From positions 1-64,000 of the forward strand of contig NZ_JAFCKH010000001.1 in the NCBI RefSeq assembly GCF_018130505.1: DNA of 64,000 bases, written 5' to 3'. This DNA comes from Bradyrhizobium tropiciagri (GTDB taxonomy: Bacteria; Pseudomonadota; Alphaproteobacteria; Rhizobiales; Xanthobacteraceae). Position numbers and translations under genes: made by a program. Shown piece by piece: positions 26,251 through 34,901 of the stretch. The first letter of the stretch is position 1, and every line of letters begins with the position of its first letter. A model generated the notes under the pieces. It saw only the letters and a list, made by a program, of their open reading frames with translations. It was not told where the DNA came from and ran no database searches.

Positions 26251-26332
26251 GTCATTGCGAGCGAAGCGAAGCAATCCATCGTCCCACTCGGGGATAGATG
26301 GATTGCTTCGTGGCTTCGCTCCTCGCAATGAC
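26251..26332. repeat. 82-bp palindromic repeat between convergent genes
   Basis: The left arm gtcattgcgagcgaagcgaa and the right arm ending tcgctcctcgcaatgac are nearly perfect inverted repeats, joined through gcaatccatc / gatggattgc. This is a very common dispersed palindrome in Bradyrhizobium and relatives (recalled, not searched). It sits between the stops of the binding protein and the flavoprotein, so its RNA hairpin could act as a terminator for both. Confidence 0.85.
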
Positions 26333-26344
26333 GCGGAAAGACTT

Positions 26345-27559
26345 TCACTTCTTCGTCGGCGGCGCCGCCTGAATCGTCGGCGCCGCGGCGGCGAACAGCG
26401 CGGCAGGGTCCCCATCGCGTGGCGGATAGATGCGCTGGCGGTTGATGATCTGCTTGGTTGCCTTGGCCGCCGCGCCCGTGGTGTGCACCTCGCGGTCCCA
26501 GCCGGTGGTGTAGAGCGCGCCCCAGCCGCCGAGATCGAGCACGGTGACGTACCAGTCGATGTCGAGCGGCAGCATCGGCTCGCCGTGGAGATCCGCGACC
26601 ACGTTGTGGCCGGCGAAGCGGCCCATCGGCCGCGCGAACTGGCAGGACATCACGGTCGGATGCTTGCCGTCGATCAGGCAGGCCGCGACGTCGCCGGCGG
26701 CGAACACGTTGGCAAGACCCTCGGCGCGCATGAAGTGGTCGACCGCGAGGCGGCCGAGCCCGTCCCGTGCCACCGGCAGCGCCGCGGCGAGCGGGCTGGC
26801 GCGCATGCCGGCGCACCAGACCACGGTCTCCGTCGGGATGACGTCGCCGGTATCGAGCGTGATGCTGCCGGCATCGACGGCGCTGACCCTGACGCCCAGC
26901 CGGGTCTCGACACCGAGCGCCGACAGCGCCTCGTTGATGACTGGGCGTCCGTGCGCGCCGAAGGTGGCGCCGACCACCGGATTGGGATCGATCAGGATGA
27001 TGCGGCGCTCGCCGGTGATGCCGGCGCGCGCGAGCTTGTCCGGCATCTCGGTCGCGACCTCGATCCCGGTGAAGCCGGCGCCGACGACGACCACGGTCGT
27101 GCGCGCGGGCGAGGGCGGCTGCTTGCCGAGCGCCGCGAGGTGCTTGTCGAGCTCGATCGCGGCGTCATAGGTATCGACATCGAAGCCATGGATGGCGAGG
27201 CCTGGAATGGGCGGGCGGACCAGCTCGCTGCCGGTCGTCAGCACCAGCCGGTCGTAGGTCAGCACCTCTCTGCCGGCGCCGGTTGCGACCGTGACCTGCC
27301 GCGCTGCCGGATCGATCACCTCGACCTCGGCGGCCAGGTGCTTGACGCCGACCGGATCGAGCAGGCCGGCCAGCGGCAGCGCGACGTCGCTGAGATCGGT
27401 CTCGTAGTTGCGCACCCGGATGTTGTGATAGGCGTTGCGATCGACGACGAGAATCTCGGTGTCCGCGGCGCGCGCGCCGATCTCCTCGCGCTTGCGCGCG
27501 GCGCCGAGTGCGGCCCACAGTCCGGCAAAACCGGCACCCAGCACCAGGATACGCGCCAT
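26345..27559 (-). CDS. NDH-2-like NAD(P)H/FAD-dependent oxidoreductase
   Basis: The 404-residue flavoprotein probably passes electrons from NAD(P)H to quinone or another acceptor at the membrane face. FAD-binding GAGFAGLWAALGA is at the N-terminus, NAD-binding VVVVGAGFTGIEVATEM about residue 150, and the FAD C-terminal motif VFAAGDVAACL near 285. ATG 27559 has tcggaggaag just upstream, so it is preferred over the ATG at 27574. Type II NADH dehydrogenases normally carry a C-terminal membrane-binding region. Here the tail is a short Ala/Pro-rich segment, so membrane binding is uncertain. It stands alone between two palindromic repeats. Confidence 0.88.
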   Translation of the reverse strand: MARILVLGAGFAGLWAALGAARKREEIGARAADTEILVVDRNAYHNIRVRNYETDLSDVALPLAGLLDPVGVKHLAAEVEVIDPAARQVTVATGAGREVLTYDRLVLTTGSELVRPPIPGLAIHGFDVDTYDAAIELDKHLAALGKQPPSPARTTVVVVGAGFTGIEVATEMPDKLARAGITGERRIILIDPNPVVGATFGAHGRPVINEALSALGVETRLGVRVSAVDAGSITLDTGDVIPTETVVWCAGMRASPLAAALPVARDGLGRLAVDHFMRAEGLANVFAAGDVAACLIDGKHPTVMSCQFARPMGRFAGHNVVADLHGEPMLPLDIDWYVTVLDLGGWGALYTTGWDREVHTTGAAAKATKQIINRQRIYPPRDGDPAALFAAAAPTIQAAPPTKK

Positions 27560-27621
27560 CGCTTCCTCCGACATTTCGATCGGAGGGAGCTTGCCTGTGC
27601 GGGCCCGTGTAAATCAAGCCT

Positions 27622-27709
27622 GTAGCCCGGATGCAGCGAAGCGAAATCCGGGGACCCGCTATCGCCGATGGCGCGATTCCCGGATTGCTCTTCGCTCCAT
27701 CCGGGCTAC
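27622..27709. repeat. 88-bp palindromic repeat
   Basis: gtagcccggatgcagcgaag at the left faces cttcgctccatccgggctac at the right, with ccggggacc / ttcccgg inside. It lies upstream of the flavoprotein and directly downstream of the thiamine-diphosphate enzyme (stop at 27717), so it may terminate or stabilise the latter's mRNA. It is different in sequence from the repeats at 14145 and 26251. Confidence 0.85.
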
Positions 27710-27716
27710 GGGAGCC

Positions 27717-29351
27717 TCACGTCCCCGGACGCGAAACCTCGGTCTCCTTGCTGGTGATGAACTCCAGCAACACCGGCACGCCTTCCTTGGTCTTCTGGAT
27801 GCCGCGCTTGATGGCGGGGATGATGTCTTCCGGCTTGGTCACCCGCTCGCCATAGCCGCCGAAGGCGCGGGCCATCGCGGCGTAGTCGCCGGAGATATCG
27901 GTCGATCGGTACTTTTCCGTCGAGATCGGCATCACCTTGAGCTCGATCGCCATCGAGAAATTGTTGAGCAGGATCGACATGATCGGAATGCGCTCGCGCA
28001 CCGCGGTCTCGAAGTCCATCCCGGTGAAGCCGATGGCGGCATCGCCCCAGACGTTGATGCAGAGCTTGTCCGGCTTTGCCAGCTTGGCGCCCATCGCGAG
28101 CCCGAGGCCGTAGCCGAGCTGCGTGGTCTTGCCCCAGCCGATATAGGACAGCGGCTCGACCGACTTCCAGAACGGCGAGAGCTGGTCGCGCGGGCTGCCG
28201 GCGTCATGGGTGATGATGGTGTTGTGGATGTCGACGGTGTGCTGCAGGTCCCACAGCACGCGGTAGGGATTGAGCGGCGCGTCGTTGTGCGTCAGCTTCG
28301 GCATCCATTTTGCGAGCCACTCCTTGTGGCTTGCAGCGATTTCCTCGGCTACCGCGCCGGCATTACGGTCCGAGGTCACGGTCTTGCCGATCTCCTCCAG
28401 CAGCGCATCGAGCACCAGGCCGGCGTCGCCGACCAGCCCGACCTTGGCCTCGACATCCTTGTTGATGTGGTTCGGATCGAGCGTCGAATGGATGATGGTC
28501 TTGCCCTTCGGCATCGCGACGCCGAACGAGGTCTCTGTGAACGAGCAGCCGAGGCCGAAGATCACGTCGGCGTCGGCAAGGAATTTCGGCACCGCGCGCG
28601 GCATGGCGACGCCGCCGGAGCCGAGCGACAGCGGATGCGTCTCGGGGAAAGACGACTTGCCGCCGAGGCTCGTGCAGACGGGGATCGCGAGCCGCTCGGC
28701 GAGCCGTTTCAGCTGCGGCCAGGCTTTTGCATAATGCACGCCCTGGCCGGCATAGATGACGGGACGCTTGGCGTTGACGAGGAGGGCAGCGGCCTCCTTC
28801 ACATGCACGGGATCGGCGCCGTAGCGGGTGCGCAGCACCGGCGTGTAGTTGAGCGGCTCCGGCACCTCCTCATTCCACATGTCGGCGGGAATTTCGACGA
28901 TCACGGGCCCGCCGCGGCCGTTCTTCAGTTTTGTGAATGCCCGGCGGAAGATGTTGCCGACTTCGGCCGCGATGTTGATCGGCTCGGACGACTTCGAGAA
29001 CGCCTTCATCGCCTGGCTGGAATTGAAGTTCGGATCGATGTTGGCGAGCCGGCGCGCATAGCCCATCGGCAGCACCAGCACGGGGACGGATTCGCCGTAG
29101 CACTGCGCGACGCCGCCCATCGCGTTCTCGGCACCCGGGCCGTGCTGCATGCAGAATGCGCCAATCTTCTCGCCCGAGGTGACGCGGGAAATCGCGTCCG
29201 CCATGTGCACCCCGATGCGCTCCTGGCGCACCATGACCGGGCGGATGTCGGCTGCGGCGGCATATTCGATCAGGTGGTTGACCGGATAGCCCGTGAGGAT
29301 CTCGATGCCCTCGCGCTTCATGATTTCCGCGATCGCGGTGCCGAGCTTCAT
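27717..29351 (-). CDS. Thiamine-diphosphate-dependent enzyme (acetolactate-synthase-like)
   Basis: 544 residues with the three-domain layout of the acetolactate synthase/decarboxylase superfamily. The N-terminal PYR domain carries the catalytic Glu in VRQERIGVHMADA. A central FAD-like fold domain has PVIYAGQGVHYA. The C-terminal PP domain has the Mg-ThDP motif from GDAAIGFTGMDFETAV to NNFSMA, where the usual GDG is GDA. It is not a canonical IlvB and no small subunit is nearby, so the substrate is unknown. Oxalyl-CoA or sulfoacetaldehyde-type chemistry cannot be excluded. ATG 29351 sits six bases after aagggag. A GTG at 29357 is too close to that site. Confidence 0.85.
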   Translation of the reverse strand: MKLGTAIAEIMKREGIEILTGYPVNHLIEYAAAADIRPVMVRQERIGVHMADAISRVTSGEKIGAFCMQHGPGAENAMGGVAQCYGESVPVLVLPMGYARRLANIDPNFNSSQAMKAFSKSSEPINIAAEVGNIFRRAFTKLKNGRGGPVIVEIPADMWNEEVPEPLNYTPVLRTRYGADPVHVKEAAALLVNAKRPVIYAGQGVHYAKAWPQLKRLAERLAIPVCTSLGGKSSFPETHPLSLGSGGVAMPRAVPKFLADADVIFGLGCSFTETSFGVAMPKGKTIIHSTLDPNHINKDVEAKVGLVGDAGLVLDALLEEIGKTVTSDRNAGAVAEEIAASHKEWLAKWMPKLTHNDAPLNPYRVLWDLQHTVDIHNTIITHDAGSPRDQLSPFWKSVEPLSYIGWGKTTQLGYGLGLAMGAKLAKPDKLCINVWGDAAIGFTGMDFETAVRERIPIMSILLNNFSMAIELKVMPISTEKYRSTDISGDYAAMARAFGGYGERVTKPEDIIPAIKRGIQKTKEGVPVLLEFITSKETEVSRPGT

Positions 29352-29660
29352 GGTCACTCCCTTCGAATGTGGCCGGTTTATTTCCGGCCTCGTTGTCGTC
29401 CTGTCCGATAAAGGAACAGGATTTTGCGCAGCCGGTAAAGCCGAGCCGCGGGCCGGATCGGGTAGTCCTGATATGCGTTTACGGGGAATGTGGCCCGGTG
29501 CCCTTGGATGATACAGGCAGAACTAGCAGTGAAATTCTCTACAACCCTTAAGCGATCGTTCATCCTGTCCATCAAGGCACCGTCAACCAATGTGACCTAG
29601 TTTTGCTGGCATATTTCTACGGCGCGGGAGAATATCCGCGGGCGTCGACAGGAGCTTTCT
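29352..29660. other. 309-bp intergenic region upstream of the Flp pilin gene
   Basis: A divergent spacer between the ThDP enzyme and the pilin gene. It contains a moderately A/T-rich part around 29530-29640 with cgacaggagctttct as the pilin ribosome site. No gene or strong hairpin was seen. Confidence 0.5.
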
Positions 29661-29825
29661 ATGCGATCCTTGCTGGCAAGATTTTTCTCCGATGAGGCCG
29701 GGGCGACCGCCATCGAATACGCCATTATCGGAGCCGGAATTAGCATCGTGATCGTCGCTGCCGCCAACGGCATCGGCACCAGCCTGAGCACGCGTTTCGC
29801 AGCGGTCAGCACGTCGCTGAAGTAA
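29661..29825 (+). CDS. Flp/Fap-type IVb pilin
   Basis: A 54-residue pilin precursor. The sequence has the Flp hallmark: a short charged leader (RSLLARFFSDEAGATA) followed by IEYAIIGAGISIVIVAAANG, the hydrophobic N-terminal helix of type IVb pilins, with the conserved Glu-Tyr pair after the cleavage region. A ggag ribosome site lies 7 bases upstream. The product would be cleaved by a CpaA/TadV prepilin peptidase and assembled by a Tad machine. None of these genes is in the window, so this is an orphan pilin. Its stop is 3 bp from that of the convergent gene. Confidence 0.88.
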   Translation: MRSLLARFFSDEAGATAIEYAIIGAGISIVIVAAANGIGTSLSTRFAAVSTSLK

Positions 29826-29828
29826 GTC

Positions 29829-30116
29829 TCAGGTTTCCTCGCCATCCCCGTTCAGCGCGCGGAGCATCGCGATCCGCGCGAACATCAGCCAGCCACCGCC
29901 GCGTTCCGCAGCATTGATCAGATGCTCGACGGCGATCTGCCAGCGCGTCTCCTGCTGGGTATCCTCGGGCAATCTCATGACGTAGTCGGCGGCCTGCTGC
30001 AGCGTCACCAGGCTGCCGCGGCGCAGCGCAATCGGATCGTCGAAGGGCGTCGACCAGGGCATTAGCGCTAGTGCCGCCTTCGGGTCCGGATCATGCTCAT
30101 GCGCGGCCGATCGCAA
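29829..30116 (-). CDS. Small conserved-looking hypothetical protein
   Basis: The 95-residue soluble protein has PWSTPFDDPIALRRGSLVTL, then helices with LPEDTQQETRWQIAVEHLIN and RGGGWLMFARIAMLRALNG. The composition is protein-like and similar short proteins are, I believe, present in Bradyrhizobium, but I cannot name a domain. It lies 26 bp downstream of the Ku gene on the same strand and may be co-transcribed with it. A second possible Met is at residue 19 (MPWSTPF). Confidence 0.7.
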   Translation of the reverse strand: MRSAAHEHDPDPKAALALMPWSTPFDDPIALRRGSLVTLQQAADYVMRLPEDTQQETRWQIAVEHLINAAERGGGWLMFARIAMLRALNGDGEET

Positions 30117-30142
30117 TCATCCGACAGCCGCGATCCGCCCGG

Positions 30143-31120
30143 TCAGCCCGCCTTCTTGCGTGCGGCCGCGCTCTGCGCGCGCACGGGCTTCTCGGCCTTC
30201 TTCGGCTCGGGCTTGACGGCCTCCTTGGGCTCGCGCTTGCCGCTACCCGAGATCGGCAGCAGCATCTCGCGCTGGCCCTCGACGCGCTTCTTCGGCTTCT
30301 TGCCCTTCGCCGCCTTTGCCTCGGCCTTGGCGGGAGCGGCCTCCTTCTCGCTGGCGAGGCTCTTCTTCAGCGCGTCCATCAGGTTGATGACGTTGCCGCT
30401 CGCCTTCGCGGCGGGCTTCGCCACCTTGATGCCGTTGCGCTTCTGGTTGATCAGGTCGATCAGCGCCTGTTCGTAGCGGTCCTCGAAATCCTCGGGCTCG
30501 AACTCGGCCGACTTCTGCTCGACGATGTGCTTGGCGAGATCCAGCATGTCCTTGGTGATCTTCACGTCCTGGATGTCGTCGAAATATTCCTTCTCGCTGC
30601 GCACCTCATAGGGATAGCGCAGCAGCGTGCCCATCAGCCCGTTGTCGAGCGGCTCGAGCGCGATGATGTGCTCGCGGTTGGTCAGCACCACGCGGCCGAT
30701 CGCGACCTTGTTCATGCTGCGGATGGTCTCGCGGATCACCGCGAAGGCGTCATGGCCGACCTTGCCGTCGGGCACGAGATAATAGGGGCGGATCAGATAG
30801 CGGCTGTCGATTTCCGACCGCGGCACGAACTCGTCGATCTCGATGGTGCGGGTGGATTCCAGCGCGATGTCGTCGAGCTCTTCCTTGGTGACCTCGATAT
30901 AGGTGTCGGTGTCGACCTTGTAGCCCTTCATGATGTCGTCGGATGACACTTCCTCGCCGGTCTCGGCGTCGACCTTGGCGTATTTGATGCGATGGCCGGT
31001 CTTGCGGTTGATCTGGTTGAACGAGACCTTCTCGGTATCCGAGGTCGCCGGGTACAGGGCGACGGGGCAGGTCACGAGCGAAAGGCGCAAAAAGCCTTTC
31101 CAGTTGGCGCGGGGGGCCAT
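30143..31120 (-). CDS. ku: Ku protein for non-homologous end joining
   Basis: The 325-residue DNA-end-binding protein forms a homodimeric ring and recruits ligase LigD. The Ku core is recognisable from MAPRANWKGFLRLSLVTCPV through KVSFNQINRKTGHRIKY and FVPRSEIDSRYLIRPYYLVP to the bridge region ITKDMLDLAKHIVEQK. A long Lys/Ala/Pro-rich C-terminal tail (from about residue 240) is typical of bacterial Ku and probably contacts DNA or the ligase. No ligD is adjacent. Rhizobia often carry several ku genes, and this one is a solitary copy. Confidence 0.95.
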   Translation of the reverse strand: MAPRANWKGFLRLSLVTCPVALYPATSDTEKVSFNQINRKTGHRIKYAKVDAETGEEVSSDDIMKGYKVDTDTYIEVTKEELDDIALESTRTIEIDEFVPRSEIDSRYLIRPYYLVPDGKVGHDAFAVIRETIRSMNKVAIGRVVLTNREHIIALEPLDNGLMGTLLRYPYEVRSEKEYFDDIQDVKITKDMLDLAKHIVEQKSAEFEPEDFEDRYEQALIDLINQKRNGIKVAKPAAKASGNVINLMDALKKSLASEKEAAPAKAEAKAAKGKKPKKRVEGQREMLLPISGSGKREPKEAVKPEPKKAEKPVRAQSAAARKKAG

Positions 31121-31370
31121 GGGGAACTCCGATTACGCAACCGACGGAATGGTCAAGGATAACACCGGGAACCCCGGTTTGAAACAATGCGGCCCGCTGA
31201 ATCTCGCAACGGCGTTAACCGTAGCTTCGCCATGCGCCGGTTTGACGCGCCGCAGGATTGTCCACAAGGGCGCAGCGCCATGCCGGAACATCGCTCTTGA
31301 TCATGCGTTGGCTGTTCGAAGGGGACGGGCAATTGCCCGGAATTACAGGCACTTAAGCAGAGAGGTCCCC

Positions 31371-31523
31371 ATGGCAACGGAACGACACGGCCAGATCACC
31401 GAAACGCCGACCGAAGCCCGCCAGGCCGAGCCGGGCCCCTCGGTCCTCGCACTTCTCACGGCCTCGACGAGCCTCGCCGTCCTGATCCTCGGCATCGTCT
31501 GGTTCGCATTTTTCCGCGTCTGA
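31371..31523 (+). CDS. Small single-TM protein
   Basis: The 50-residue product has a hydrophilic N-terminal half (MATERHGQITETPTEARQAE) and a single C-terminal membrane helix (VLALLTASTSLAVLILGIVW) ending FFRV. The upstream sequence agagaggtcccc gives a ribosome site for the ATG at 31371. It resembles tail-anchored small proteins of Rhizobiales. Its function is unknown. It is convergent with rfbB. Confidence 0.65.
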   Translation: MATERHGQITETPTEARQAEPGPSVLALLTASTSLAVLILGIVWFAFFRV

Positions 31524-31558
31524 CGCGGATTGATTGGATAGGGCGTTCGGGGCGGCTG

Positions 31559-32653
31559 CTAGCTACCCGGACGGATGGTTTCCGCGAGACCAAGCCGTTT
31601 CGCCTCGTAGCCGGAGGTCCGGATCGACTGCCACCACGGCACATTGGCAAGGTACCAGCGGACAGTCTTCTCCAACCCGCTGTCGAAATTCTCCATCGCG
31701 GTCCAGCCGAGTTCGCGTTCGAGCTTGGAGGCGTCGATCGCATAGCGCCGGTCATGGCCGGGGCGGTCGGCCACAAACGAGATCAGCCGCCGCCGTGCGC
31801 CGTGATCGGACGGCTGCAGCCGGTCGAGCAACGCGCACAGGGTCTCGACCACGTCGAGATTGGTCCGCTCGTTGCGGCCGCCGACATTGTAGGTCTGGCC
31901 GATCCGCCCACGGGTCAGGATCATGTGCAGCGCGCGCGCGTGATCCTCGACATAGAGCCAGTCACGAATGTTCTGGCCGTCGCCATAGACCGGAAGCGGC
32001 TCCTCGGCGAGCGCCTTGATGATCATGTGCGGGATCAGCTTCTCGGGAAACTGATAGGGGCCGTAATTGTTGGAGCAGTTCGAGATCAGGCAGGGCAGCT
32101 CGTAGGTTTCGCACCAGGCGCGGACCAGATGATCGGACGCGGCCTTGCTGGCGGAATAGGGTGAGTTCGGCGCATACGGGCTTTGCTCCGTGAACGCGCC
32201 GTGCGGGCCGAGCGAGCCGAACACCTCGTCGGTCGAGACGTGAAGCAGGCGGAACGTGCTGCGTTCCGCCGGCGGCAGCGCGCGCCAGTGGCGCAGCGCC
32301 TCCTGCAGCAGCACGAAGGTGCCGTTGATGTTGGTGCTGATGAAATCCTGGGGGCCGTCGATCGAGCGGTCGACATGGCTTTCGGCGGCCAGATGGATCA
32401 CGCCCTGCGGCTGGTATTGCACGAACAGCGCGCGCAACGCCTCGCCGTCGCAGATATCGGTCTTGCTCAGCCGGTAGCGTGCGGACTGTGCCGCGGCCTG
32501 CGGAATCGAGTGAAGGTTCGACGCGTAGGTCAGCTTGTCGATGTTGACGACCGAGACGTCGGTCGTGTCGAGCAAATGCCTGATCACGGCCGAGCCGATG
32601 AAGCCGGCTCCCCCCGTCACGAAGATCGTTGCCCGGCCCTCGCTCAAGCTCAT
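31559..32653 (-). CDS. rfbB: dTDP-glucose 4,6-dehydratase
   Basis: The 364-residue enzyme converts dTDP-glucose to dTDP-4-keto-6-deoxyglucose, the second step toward dTDP-rhamnose and other deoxysugars. It is an extended SDR protein with Rossmann motif TGGAGFIGS, substrate-site [12 protein letters not shown], catalytic YSASKAASD (Tyr-x3-Lys) and [18 protein letters not shown] overlap with rfbA shows they form one operon. rfbC and rfbD are not in the window, so the final sugar is not decided here. Confidence 0.95.
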   Translation of the reverse strand: MSLSEGRATIFVTGGAGFIGSAVIRHLLDTTDVSVVNIDKLTYASNLHSIPQAAAQSARYRLSKTDICDGEALRALFVQYQPQGVIHLAAESHVDRSIDGPQDFISTNINGTFVLLQEALRHWRALPPAERSTFRLLHVSTDEVFGSLGPHGAFTEQSPYAPNSPYSASKAASDHLVRAWCETYELPCLISNCSNNYGPYQFPEKLIPHMIIKALAEEPLPVYGDGQNIRDWLYVEDHARALHMILTRGRIGQTYNVGGRNERTNLDVVETLCALLDRLQPSDHGARRRLISFVADRPGHDRRYAIDASKLERELGWTAMENFDSGLEKTVRWYLANVPWWQSIRTSGYEAKRLGLAETIRPGS

Positions 32654-33534
32654 CGCTGCGACTTCGCGAAACTGTGATAGACCGAGAGCAGGTACTCGCC
32701 GTAGCTGCTCTTGGCTGTGCGCTGCGCCAGCGCGTGGAACTGATCGAGGCCGATATATCCCATCCGCAGCGCGATCTCCTCGATACAGGCGATCCGCAGG
32801 CCCTGCCGCTGCTCCAGGATCTGGACGAAATGGCTGGCCTCGACCAGCGACGAATGCGTGCCGGTGTCGAGCCAGGCGAAGCCGCGATGGAGCATCTCGA
32901 CCGAGAGCTCGCCGCGTTCGAGGTAAATGCGGTTGATGTCGGTGATCTCGAGCTCGCCGCGCGGCGACGGCTTGATCGAGGCTGCGATGTCGAGGATCGT
33001 ATTGTCGTAGAAATAGAGCCCGGTCACCGCGACGTCGGATTTCGGTTGCGCCGGCTTCTCCTCGATCGAGACCGGCCGGCCCTGCGCATCGAGCTCGACC
33101 ACGCCGTAGCTCTGCGGCGAGGAGACCGTGTAGCCGAAGATCGTCGCGCCCCTGGCGCGATCGCCGGCCTTCTTCAGCTTGTCGCCCAGCCCGTGACCGT
33201 AAAAGATATTGTCGCCGAGGATCAGCGAGACGCTGTCATTACCGACGAAATCGCGCCCCACGATGAAGGCATCGGCGAGGCCGCGCGGCTGCTCCTGGAC
33301 GGCATAGGAGAAGTTGAGGCCGAACTCGCCGCCTTCGCCGAGCAGCCGGCGGAACAGATGCTGATCATCCGGCGTGGTGATGATCAGGATATCCTTGATG
33401 CCTGCGAGCATCAGCGTCGACAGGGGATAATAGATCATCGGCTTGTCGAAGACCGGCAGCAGCTGCTTGGAGACCACCGTGGTCACGGGATACAGCCGTG
33501 ACCCCGTTCCGCCCGCCAGAATTATCCCCTTCAT
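32650..33534 (-). CDS. rfbA: Glucose-1-phosphate thymidylyltransferase
   Basis: A 294-residue cytosolic enzyme making dTDP-glucose from dTTP and glucose-1-phosphate. Nucleotidyltransferase signature [18 protein letters not shown] has Ser where the family often has Thr. [29 protein letters not shown] and [12 protein letters not shown] are standard RmlA blocks. It is first in the rfbA-rfbB pair. The divergent spacer to 34009 must carry the promoter. Confidence 0.96.
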   Translation of the reverse strand: MKGIILAGGTGSRLYPVTTVVSKQLLPVFDKPMIYYPLSTLMLAGIKDILIITTPDDQHLFRRLLGEGGEFGLNFSYAVQEQPRGLADAFIVGRDFVGNDSVSLILGDNIFYGHGLGDKLKKAGDRARGATIFGYTVSSPQSYGVVELDAQGRPVSIEEKPAQPKSDVAVTGLYFYDNTILDIAASIKPSPRGELEITDINRIYLERGELSVEMLHRGFAWLDTGTHSSLVEASHFVQILEQRQGLRIACIEEIALRMGYIGLDQFHALAQRTAKSSYGEYLLSVYHSFAKSQR

Positions 33535-34008
33535 TGCACCTCTCGCCCGCGAAAATTGGGGGTTGCTCCGGCTAGCTGTAGCACAGATTTGCGCCGTGGA
33601 ATGGGGGCGCAGCCGGATTTACGCCGTCCGTGCATGGACTTGCGGGAGGCGCTCGGCCGATCCGGCGCGGGTCGGGTCAGGTCTCCACGGCGTCCCGCGG
33701 CGATCCTCGCCCGGCCTCCGCGAGACATTCTCTTCGATGCAAAGCATCCTGGCGTGTGGACGCGAGGACATCATCCGCGAGATGGTCGAGGTGTCCTGCC
33801 GCGCAATCCTGCGCTGCGCCTTCGGCGCGATAATCAGTCCCCCCTGAAATTTGGTGATCTCGTCGTGAGCATCGTTCGCGACGACCGAGCGGAGATCGAT
33901 TCACAAATGCGGGAGGCGATCGACGACGGAGCGGTTCGGCGCAATTGCGTCACGACACCATCGAATTTGATTGATATCGAATCCGAATCCATTCAGTCGA
34001 GCGTGGAA
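33535..34008. other. 474-bp spacer upstream of rfbA
   Basis: There is no convincing gene. Reading frames cross it in several phases, but their composition is Arg/Ser/Pro-rich without recognisable motifs. The part from 33850 to 34008 has lower GC than the flanks (gaatttgattgatatcgaat). The rfbA promoter presumably lies near 33540-33620. Confidence 0.45.
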
Positions 34009-34164
34009 ATGCAATCTCACCCGGAAAAGATGTCGCTGCTGCTGCGCTTCAAGGAGCGCAGCGTTTCCGGCGTGTTCGTCGCGCTGACCGTGCTGGCGAT
34101 GGTAGGATGGGTTTATCTGTTGAGCTCGATGTTCGTGCGATTCGTTCTCTGGTATTTCTCGTAA
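34009..34164 (+). CDS. Small single-TM protein
   Basis: About 51 residues from ATG 34009, or 44 from ATG 34030 which has ccggaaaag upstream. The core is MSLLLRFKERSVSGVFVALT followed by a membrane helix VLAMVGWVYLLSSMFVRFVL. The basic N-terminus suggests N-in topology. No family is known to me. Support is moderate and comes from the hydrophobic pattern and start sites. Confidence 0.5.
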   Translation: MQSHPEKMSLLLRFKERSVSGVFVALTVLAMVGWVYLLSSMFVRFVLWYFS

Positions 34165-34316
34165 AACGCGCATGGTTCGTACTGATCACATTTGCAGCGT
34201 TTGGTTGCACAAAAAATTCAAGCGATGACCATTCTTTCGGCGCGCTGAATCATGATGTGGTCACAAGTTCGAATTCTAACTCCGTTAGATGCGATTGCCG
34301 AACCTGGACGACTGCA

Positions 34317-34499
34317 ATGGCTACTGCCCTCCTGATTCTTGCGGCGATGTTTGCCGCCGGATACTTCGCTGGATATGCAACGCGAGCCTGGCGCTCGCAA
34401 AGACGCCGCTCACAACACCTCTCGCATTGGCCGTATCATTCGGACGGGTCGAAGCCGGAACCACGGAGCGCGTTCGGTCATCCGCGCCGCGCGTTCTAG
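34317..34499 (+). CDS. Small single-TM protein with basic C-terminus
   Basis: 60 residues with N-terminal helix MATALLILAAMFAAGYFAGY followed by ATRAWRSQRRRSQHL, a classic membrane anchor with positive-inside flank. The remainder is polar. There is no recognisable family and no strong ribosome site. It may be a genuine small membrane protein, but an N-terminal hydrophobic ORF of this length could also occur by chance. Confidence 0.4.
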   Translation: MATALLILAAMFAAGYFAGYATRAWRSQRRRSQHLSHWPYHSDGSKPEPRSAFGHPRRAF

Positions 34500-34569
34500 A
34501 CGGGCTCGCAACTTCGTTGCATGCTCGGAGTTCAGGCCGCCCCGTGGATCGCGCGAGAGTTGTCACAGC

Positions 34570-34842
34570 ATGACTGATCCGACCAATAACTCACCCCGGC
34601 GCTATGTCGTGGACGGTAACGGACGGCGGGTTCTGTTCGGCCTGACGGCGGAGGAGACCTCCGAATTCGAGCGGCTCGAAGCCAGCCTGGCGCTTTACGG
34701 CGAGGGCGCTGGCGCCGATCTGCCGGTGTCCGGCCCCGAACGGCGCTGGGTCGAACTGTATGGCAAGCATGATATCGCATGGCTGCGATGGATGGCGGAT
34801 CGGCGGGCCGGCCGGGAGCGGAATTTACCGGTCTTTAACTAA
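34570..34842 (+). CDS. Small hypothetical protein
   Basis: A 90-residue soluble protein: RRYVVDGNGRRVLFGLTAEE, EFERLEASLALYGEG, then GPERRWVELYGKHDIAWLRW and a basic end. The composition is protein-like and similar short proteins with the 'TAEETxEFE' and 'RWxELYxKHxxAW' stretches are, I believe, common in Bradyrhizobium. Function unknown. It may form a unit with the following 133-residue gene, 59 bp downstream. Confidence 0.7.
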   Translation: MTDPTNNSPRRYVVDGNGRRVLFGLTAEETSEFERLEASLALYGEGAGADLPVSGPERRWVELYGKHDIAWLRWMADRRAGRERNLPVFN

Positions 34843-34901
34843 GACCGGGCGATTTTGGGATACCTGCTGACCGACGAAGGCCGGGATCGGATTCGCCCAA
34901 A

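Noticed and set aside
33556-34008. Upstream extension of the small membrane protein at 34009
   Set aside because: The translation is a low-quality Arg/Pro-rich sequence and competes with several other frames. Only the C-terminal hydrophobic part looks real.
34265-34295. gttcgaattc stretch resembling a tRNA T-loop
   Set aside because: There is no matching acceptor stem or anticodon arm around it, so it is not a tRNA.
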